Assembly: GCA_958295665.1 (NCBI GenBank)
Contig: OY282560.1
Coordinates: forward strand, 304,169,536-304,233,535
DNA: 64,000 bases
Direction: 5' to 3'
Source of the DNA: Tipula vernalis
Lineage: Eukaryota; Arthropoda; Insecta; Diptera; Tipulidae
The translations under genes were made by a program, and so were the position numbers. Position 1 is the stretch's first letter. Each line of letters begins with the position of its first letter. Below are positions 58,794-64,000 of this stretch, in pieces. The notes beneath the pieces are model-generated. The model was not told where the DNA came from. It saw only the letters and a list, made by a program, of their open reading frames with translations, and searched no databases.

Positions 58794-60379
58794 CCTCCCC
58801 CCTAAGCGGTGTCCTTAACGTTCGTTTAAGGACAGCAGGTGATTTAGTGTCTAGTTTTGGTATTGCCAGTTCTATGTGAATTTCCTTTTCGGGTTTTTTG
58901 TTGAGCCATCTTTTTACTGAAAAATATAATAAACTGATTATGGTTAATATGATGATGCTGCTGATGAAGATATTCCTCTGAGATGAGTGGCTTTCTGTGG
59001 CTGAATGTAATATTTCTATCTTTTTATTATTGTGGATTGTCCAGTTTTGTAGCGTTGTTAATTTTATTTGTTCCTGGATATCGTTGATAATGATATCGTT
59101 GTATGGTTGCAAAGCTATAATATCTTCGTACATTATTGGTAGGGTATTACTGTATTCCTCTTGATTGAGATTAATCGTACAATTTTTGAAAAATATTAGC
59201 TTTATTCCTTTTATTGATTTTTGTTTTTGATTACACGTTGATGATATAGGTACATATTTCCTCTTTGGTTGAGACGAGTATATACTCGGGTGATAATTGC
59301 TCTATTTCATTTTGGAATTTTTGTTCGGTTAAGTTGCATAGTGCTTGTTTGTTGTTGATTATTTGCGGGATGCATTCTTTTGAGTTGTCTGCTGGATCTT
59401 GTTTTTCGCAATATTGGATGCTTTCTACTTCATTGCAAGGTTTTGTTGGGTATTGATGTATATGTTCATTTAGGATAATATATGGGTTAGGTGGGATGAT
59501 GGTATATGTTTCGTTAAATGTTATTGATTTAATTTTGTATTGAGTTAGGATATCAGGGTGAAAATTGGGTATTTGAATAGAGAATATAATCTGAGATTGA
59601 TTGTAATACGCTTGTAACCATAGTAAACTATAAATACTTTCTTCTGTTTTAAGGTTAACATTAAATTTTGAAAAATGGTTTTGGATGAAATCTAATTCCT
59701 TGTGATTAAGAATATGTCTTGATATGATTTTTAATTTTGCCATAGTAATTGCTTCAATGATGTCTGATAGGTGATCGTTTAATAGTTCTATATTATATAC
59801 TGATCTATGGAAACTTTGATCCAATTTCAGGATATTAGCCAAACTTTGAGTAATATTTTCAACCGATTTTAGTTCAAATTCGATTTTTCGCGTCTGATTA
59901 TTTACAAAATTTTGAATATCATTAAAACGTGTTATCATTTTCGTATTGATATTAATTTGATCATTATATTTATTCTGCAAGGTGTCTTCGTTTCTGTTGA
60001 TTTCAGCTATAGCTCGTCCTAGTTCGTCATAGTCATCGTGGTCCATATTACCTGTGATAGATTTTATTATGGATCCAAGTCCATTAATTAGTCCCCTTTT
60101 GTTTCGTAGTCTCGGTCTTAAATGATCTAATGTTTCTTCTAATCTCTTAAACTTCATTTGTAACATGTCTAGCCTAATTCTGTAGAGTCCTTTTATTCCA
60201 GTCCTTTCTTTACCAAATGTTTGAATTGTGTTTATGTTATTCTTTATTATCTGTAAATTATGTTCGTAACTGTCTAAGTTGATGATATGTAAAAGTCTAC
60301 TATAACCTATTATAATCCTTGCATTCCCTAATTTAATGGGAATTATACCCTTATTCACATCGTAGTCTATTATTTCCAT
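58738..60379 (-). pseudogene. Errantivirus Env (fusion glycoprotein), one frameshift
   Basis: Related to the F-type fusion proteins of insect viruses. Visible: a furin-type site (RNKR, about residues 91-94 from ATG 60379) followed at once by a glycine-rich fusion-peptide-like stretch; a long helical region; a cysteine-rich segment near 59290-59410; and, after a frameshift near 59240, a transmembrane stretch (ISSIIILTIISLLYF) near 58930-58980 with a short cytoplasmic tail. No signal peptide follows ATG 60379. Open codons continue upstream to a splice-acceptor-like AG, so the normal start is probably supplied by splicing. The frameshift separates the ectodomain from its membrane anchor. Confidence 0.85.
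58794..58805 (-). other. Errantivirus polypurine tract
   Basis: The element strand reads TAGGGGGGAGG immediately before the LTR start. It lies inside the end of env, so the last env codons overlap the LTR. Confidence 0.8.
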
Positions 60380-60398
60380 TTCTTGGCATGTAATGAGT

Positions 60399-63300
60399 TT
60401 ACTGCACCTGCAATAAATATTTGACTTTAGCTTTGTGCACTTTTCTTTTGTTAGTTGTTAGTGTTACACGGTTATTTTTTTTTACGTGGTGTTTTTGAAA
60501 TCGGGGGCTTAATTTATTCCTTCTGTTATCCTTTTCATGGATGGTTTCATTTTCAAGGAATATTTTCGGTTCTATTCTATTTTTATTTCTCTGGGTTATC
60601 AGTGCTTCTTTTTCTTTAGCGTTTCTCATATGAATTAAATTGTAGAGTTGTTCACAATTCTTTTTGTGATCTTTTAAATATTCGTTTGGATTTTTATCCG
60701 GAAGTTTATCTGGGAAAATTTCGGGTTTTGAAACATGTCCATTCTTGAGTTCAAATGGTGTCATCTTAATTGTGGAATGTATCGAGTTGTTGTAAGTAAT
60801 TAGAGTTTCATTCATGATTTCGACAGGATCTTTGTCGTGGTTTTTAGCATATATAATTCTGTAAATTTCTATGAGGGTAGAGTGTAATCTTTCTACCGGA
60901 GAGTTTCCCGTGGAGGCTTTGGGTGTTGTTAGATGTAAAGTTATCTTGTACATTTCACAAAACTGTTTGAAAATTATAGAGGTAAATTCAACTCCTCTGT
61001 CTGTTACCAATTTTTGAGGTATACCATGGGTAGATATGAAATTTTTCATTAATTTAACTACTTCTAATCCATCTGAAGTTACCAAATGATATGCTACTGC
61101 AAATTTGGAAAACTTGTCTAATATTGTGAGAAATTTTTTATTATTAATAGCGAATATATCTATATGGATTATGTCTAATGGTTTCTTTGGATTTTCAGTC
61201 ACTTCTAATTTTATGGGTTTGACATTCCTACCGTATTTTAATGTTTGACATATTTGACATTTGTTTATAATTTGGTTTATTAAACTTTTCATCTTGGGGA
61301 AATAAAATTTTTTTTTTAACTGTTCTAAATTTTCACTGATACCACGATGATTTCCTTCTTGGTGTTGTTTTGTTATTACGTCCCTTTGTTGTAGTTCGTC
61401 TACGATGTCTTCTACTAGCACTGTGCTTCGCACCAGTTTTATATTTGAATTAGAAAAGTGTTTTTCGTGAATTTTATTCATTAACTTAAAAGTACTTTCG
61501 TTACACGCTATTCCTATGAGTTTACCAGGTATTATGTATTCATTATATACTTGCATTAGTTTTTGCTCATCAAATTCATTACTTTTAATGAGATAGCGTC
61601 GTTTTTTGCGGTAATAGATTTTAAAGGATGTTTCTAAATGTAAGTATCTACTATCTAATTCTAATATTATTTGTGTATTGAATTCATTGAGAACTGTGTT
61701 GGTAGTCGGTATTGCGTCTTTTTTGCAATTGCTCAATGCTTCATCTACGAGTATTTCTTCTGAATGGGAAGATTCACTATCAGAATGAATATTTATTTCT
61801 ATGATTTCAGGTTCCAATCGAGATAATGCATCAGCATTGGTGTTTTTGGTACCTTTTTTATACACGATGTCATAGTCATATTCCTCCAATTTGAGTCGCC
61901 ATCTTACCAGTTTTGAATTGGGTTCTTTTAAAGAGAACAACCAAGTCAACGGCTTGTGGTCGGTAACTATTTGGAATTTATTCCCATACAAATATGGCCT
62001 AAAATATCTTACTGACCAAACAATGGCTAAGAGCTCCTTCTCTATGGTAGAGTAGTTTTGCTCTGTTTTAGTCAATGTCCTGCTTGCATAGCAGATTGGC
62101 CTGTCCAAACCAATTGCACCTTGGGAAAGTACGGCACCAAGTGCAACGTTACTTGCATCTGTTGTTAACACAAATGGTTTAGAGAAATCCGGATATTGAA
62201 GAATGGGGTTTTAGCATAGCAATGTTTTGCATTTCTCAAAACAATTTACATACTCCGGATTCATAGTAATCTTTTTGTCTTTCTGAAGGCATTCTGTCAT
62301 GGGCTTTGTCAAATCTGCAAAGTCCTTAATAAATTTCCGGTAATATCCCAATAAACCTAAAAATGACTTTATTTGTTTCGGCGTTTTGGGAATAGGAAAT
62401 TTCTTTACTACCTCATTCTTTTCGGGATTGGGCTTGACTCCTTCTGAACTGACGATGTGTCCTAAAAAGGCCACTTCTTTGTGCAAGAATTCGGACTTAT
62501 CCAACTGCACTTTCAAGTTAGCTTCTTCCAATTTATTGAAAACTTGATTTAGATTACTAATATGTTCTTGAAGAGAGGTGGAAAAGACAATGATGTCGTC
62601 CATATAGCAAAGACAACTTTTACCTTGCAAATCTTTAAGAACGTTATCCATCACTCTTTGGAATGTGGATGGTGCATTTTTCAGCCCGAATGGCATACGA
62701 ATATATTCGTAATGTCCATTATCGACCGTAAATGCTGTTTTTTGAATGTCACAAGGATTCACCTCGATTTGGTGGAATCCGGATGCCAAGTCAAGCGTTG
62801 AGAAATACATACATTTCCCAAGCTTATCCAGGATCTCCGTTATATTCGGAAGTGGGTAGCGATCGTCTACTGTTTGCTCATTGAGCTTACGGTAGTCTAC
62901 AACGAGTCTCCATTTGGGTTTCCCACTTGCGTCCGCTTTTTTTGGAACGATCCAAATCGGTGAAGACCAAGGTGAATAACTTGGCCTAATTATCCCCTGA
63001 TCCAACATTTTATCAATCTGTTTACGTACTTCCTCTTTGTGGACGTACGGATACCTATAACTTTTCGTAAAAACAGGTTTTTCATTGTGAAGATTGATAT
63101 CATGTTTGATCTGATTGGTAAAGGTCAGTTGGTGTGTTTCTTTGAAAAATATATTTTCATACTGTTTACATAACTTGCGTAAGGCTTTTGTCTCTTCTGA
63201 GTTCAAATGAGATGTACGAATCAGCTCAGAAATATCCTTTGATTGGTTAGTGTCATTGCTCGTTATAGAAGAATGATTAATTTCAATATTATATTTATCT

Positions 63301-63917
63301 TGTAACCTTTCAACTTTTATAGGTTGTTCAATAAAACATTTTTGTTCTGTATTTGACCAATTAACACATTCAACTAAAGCGTACCAATTTGTCGCTTTAT
63401 ATATACCTTCAGGTATAACTAGAAGTTCGTGTATATGGATTGGTTTATTGTAAACATCGCCCTCTTGCTTATCAACAGGTATTCGCATAGTTATTTTGCT
63501 TCTGGGTGGAACCGAATAATTTTTGGATATAAGATTTGGTTTGAAGAGTAGTGGGATGATTGTACCGTTAGTGGTTAAAGTAGATTTCTCAAAATCTAAT
63601 TTAATATTCAACTTTTGCATTAATTCTAAACCTAAGAGTCCGTCAAAGTAATTGTGAAACCTGAAAACCAAGAATTCTAATGGTTCCTTACTTTTAAACT
63701 CCATGAGACCATTCACTGTTACTTGATCAGTTATTTGATGTTTTTGGAATAATGTATTGATGGTTACTGACGGAATTTTTTGGATCCGTGAAGGATGTAT
63801 ATACTTTGGGTCTATAAAAGATTTGTTTGCTCCCGTATCTATGAGCATTTTAAGAATTGTTTTAGGATTGAGTTTAATATGTATGTAGGGTAACATTGAA
63901 GATTGGTGGGTGTTCAA
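60399..63917 (-). pseudogene. Errantivirus Pol (PR-RT-RNase H-integrase), one in-frame stop
   Basis: Protease (LIDTGANKSF, D27 counted from 63917), reverse transcriptase (VDYRKLNEQT, TLDLASGFHQ, catalytic YMDD at 438-441), then TAA at 62211-62213 in the same frame. RNase H follows (TTDASNVALG, EKELLAIVW, TDHKPLTW), then the zinc-binding part of integrase (HRGISEN, CQICQ), the core with Asp in IHIDIF, Asp in VTDRGVEF and Glu in NSPVERLHS, and a basic C-terminus ending at 60399. Only the stop codon breaks an otherwise full-length frame of about 1170 codons. Pol lies in the -1 frame relative to gag. Confidence 0.9.
60408..60420 (-). promoter_or_regulatory. Putative env splice acceptor inside the pol end
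   Basis: The element strand reads TATTTATTGCAG|GTGCAG at the last codons of pol (VQ then TAA). The frame that opens beyond the AG reads SKLITCQ into the env start. Subgenomic splicing of env is known for errantiviruses; the donor is outside the window. Confidence 0.5.
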
Positions 63918-63928
63918 ATGTATATACC

Positions 63929-64000
63929 CTAAAGGGTTTCCGAGGCTGGTACCTGAAAAACCGAGTCATCTACTTCGTAGTAATTCTCATCCGGATTAGG
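63929..64000 (-). CDS. Errantivirus Gag, C-terminal end only
   Basis: 24 codons including the stop (TAG 63929-63931): an acidic tail (DENYYEVDDS) typical of the region before pol. Pol is open in the -1 frame across the stop, implying ribosomal frameshifting near CCCTTTAGG. The rest of gag is outside the window. Confidence 0.7.
   Translation of the reverse strand, partial: PNPDENYYEVDDSVFQVPASETL

Larger units (their letters stand above)
58438..64000 (-). mobile_element. Errantivirus-type endogenous retrovirus (Ty3/gypsy with env), partial
   Basis: Minus-strand element running off the right edge. From right to left it contains the gag end, pol, env, a polypurine tract and the 3' LTR. It is inserted next to, and apparently into, the Helitron 2 helicase. 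Errantiviruses are insect gypsy-type elements whose envelope protein can make particles infectious. This copy has one stop in pol and one frameshift in env. The 5' LTR and most of gag are outside the window. Confidence 0.9.

Overview
The window looks like repeat-dominated heterochromatin from an insect, most likely a fly (Diptera). This rests on AT-rich DNA, a 58-nt GT-AG intron in a transposase gene, an errantivirus with an env gene, a Penelope-type retroelement with a GIY-YIG endonuclease, a BEL/Pao element primed by tRNA-Tyr, and Helitron and P-element-like relics. I recognise no ordinary host gene, tRNA or rRNA. The species cannot be named from the sequence alone.

Layout. 1-31995 is one uninterrupted satellite array of roughly 180-185 monomers in one orientation. 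Two monomer types differ only in their 3' tail: a 180-bp form ending in a T-rich tail and a 163-bp form ending in a CCACAATTGTGG palindrome. They alternate as 343-bp dimers in the middle of the array, form multi-monomer higher-order units at the left, and decay into diverged monomers at the right edge. The array runs off the left end of the window.

32001-34978 is a DNA transposon with 31-bp terminal inverted repeats. Its single gene encodes a DUF7869-type protein, split by a short intron. It abuts a 154-bp TA microsatellite and marks the satellite edge. 35123-37526 is AT-rich and non-coding. 37527 to about 40010 is a gutted Ty3/gypsy-type element (SAP-domain gag, truncated integrase) whose 5' LTR appears inverted in place. 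40192 to about 43450 is a decayed Helitron whose Rep half is tandemly duplicated with an 887-bp period. 43782-44258 is a P-element/THAP9-like transposase fragment.

45456-56640 is a nested structure. Two Penelope-like copies lie head-to-head, and the right-hand copy is split by a complete, very young BEL/Pao retrotransposon (48831-55954). That element has identical-length LTRs with 3 differences in 746 bp, a 5-bp target duplication, a tRNA-Tyr primer site and one intact 1723-codon gag-pol frame. 56840-58438 is a second Helitron helicase relic, on the minus strand, cut at its 5' side by an errantivirus (58438 to the right window end). The errantivirus carries gag (end only), pol with one in-frame stop, and env with one frameshift.

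How the parts relate: nothing here forms a pathway. The order of insertion can be read from nesting. The Helitrons and the P-like fragment are oldest, the Penelope copies and errantivirus are younger, and the BEL element is youngest. The most unusual items are the TIR/intron-bearing DUF7869 transposon at the satellite boundary, the apparently flipped LTR, and the two-tail satellite organisation.
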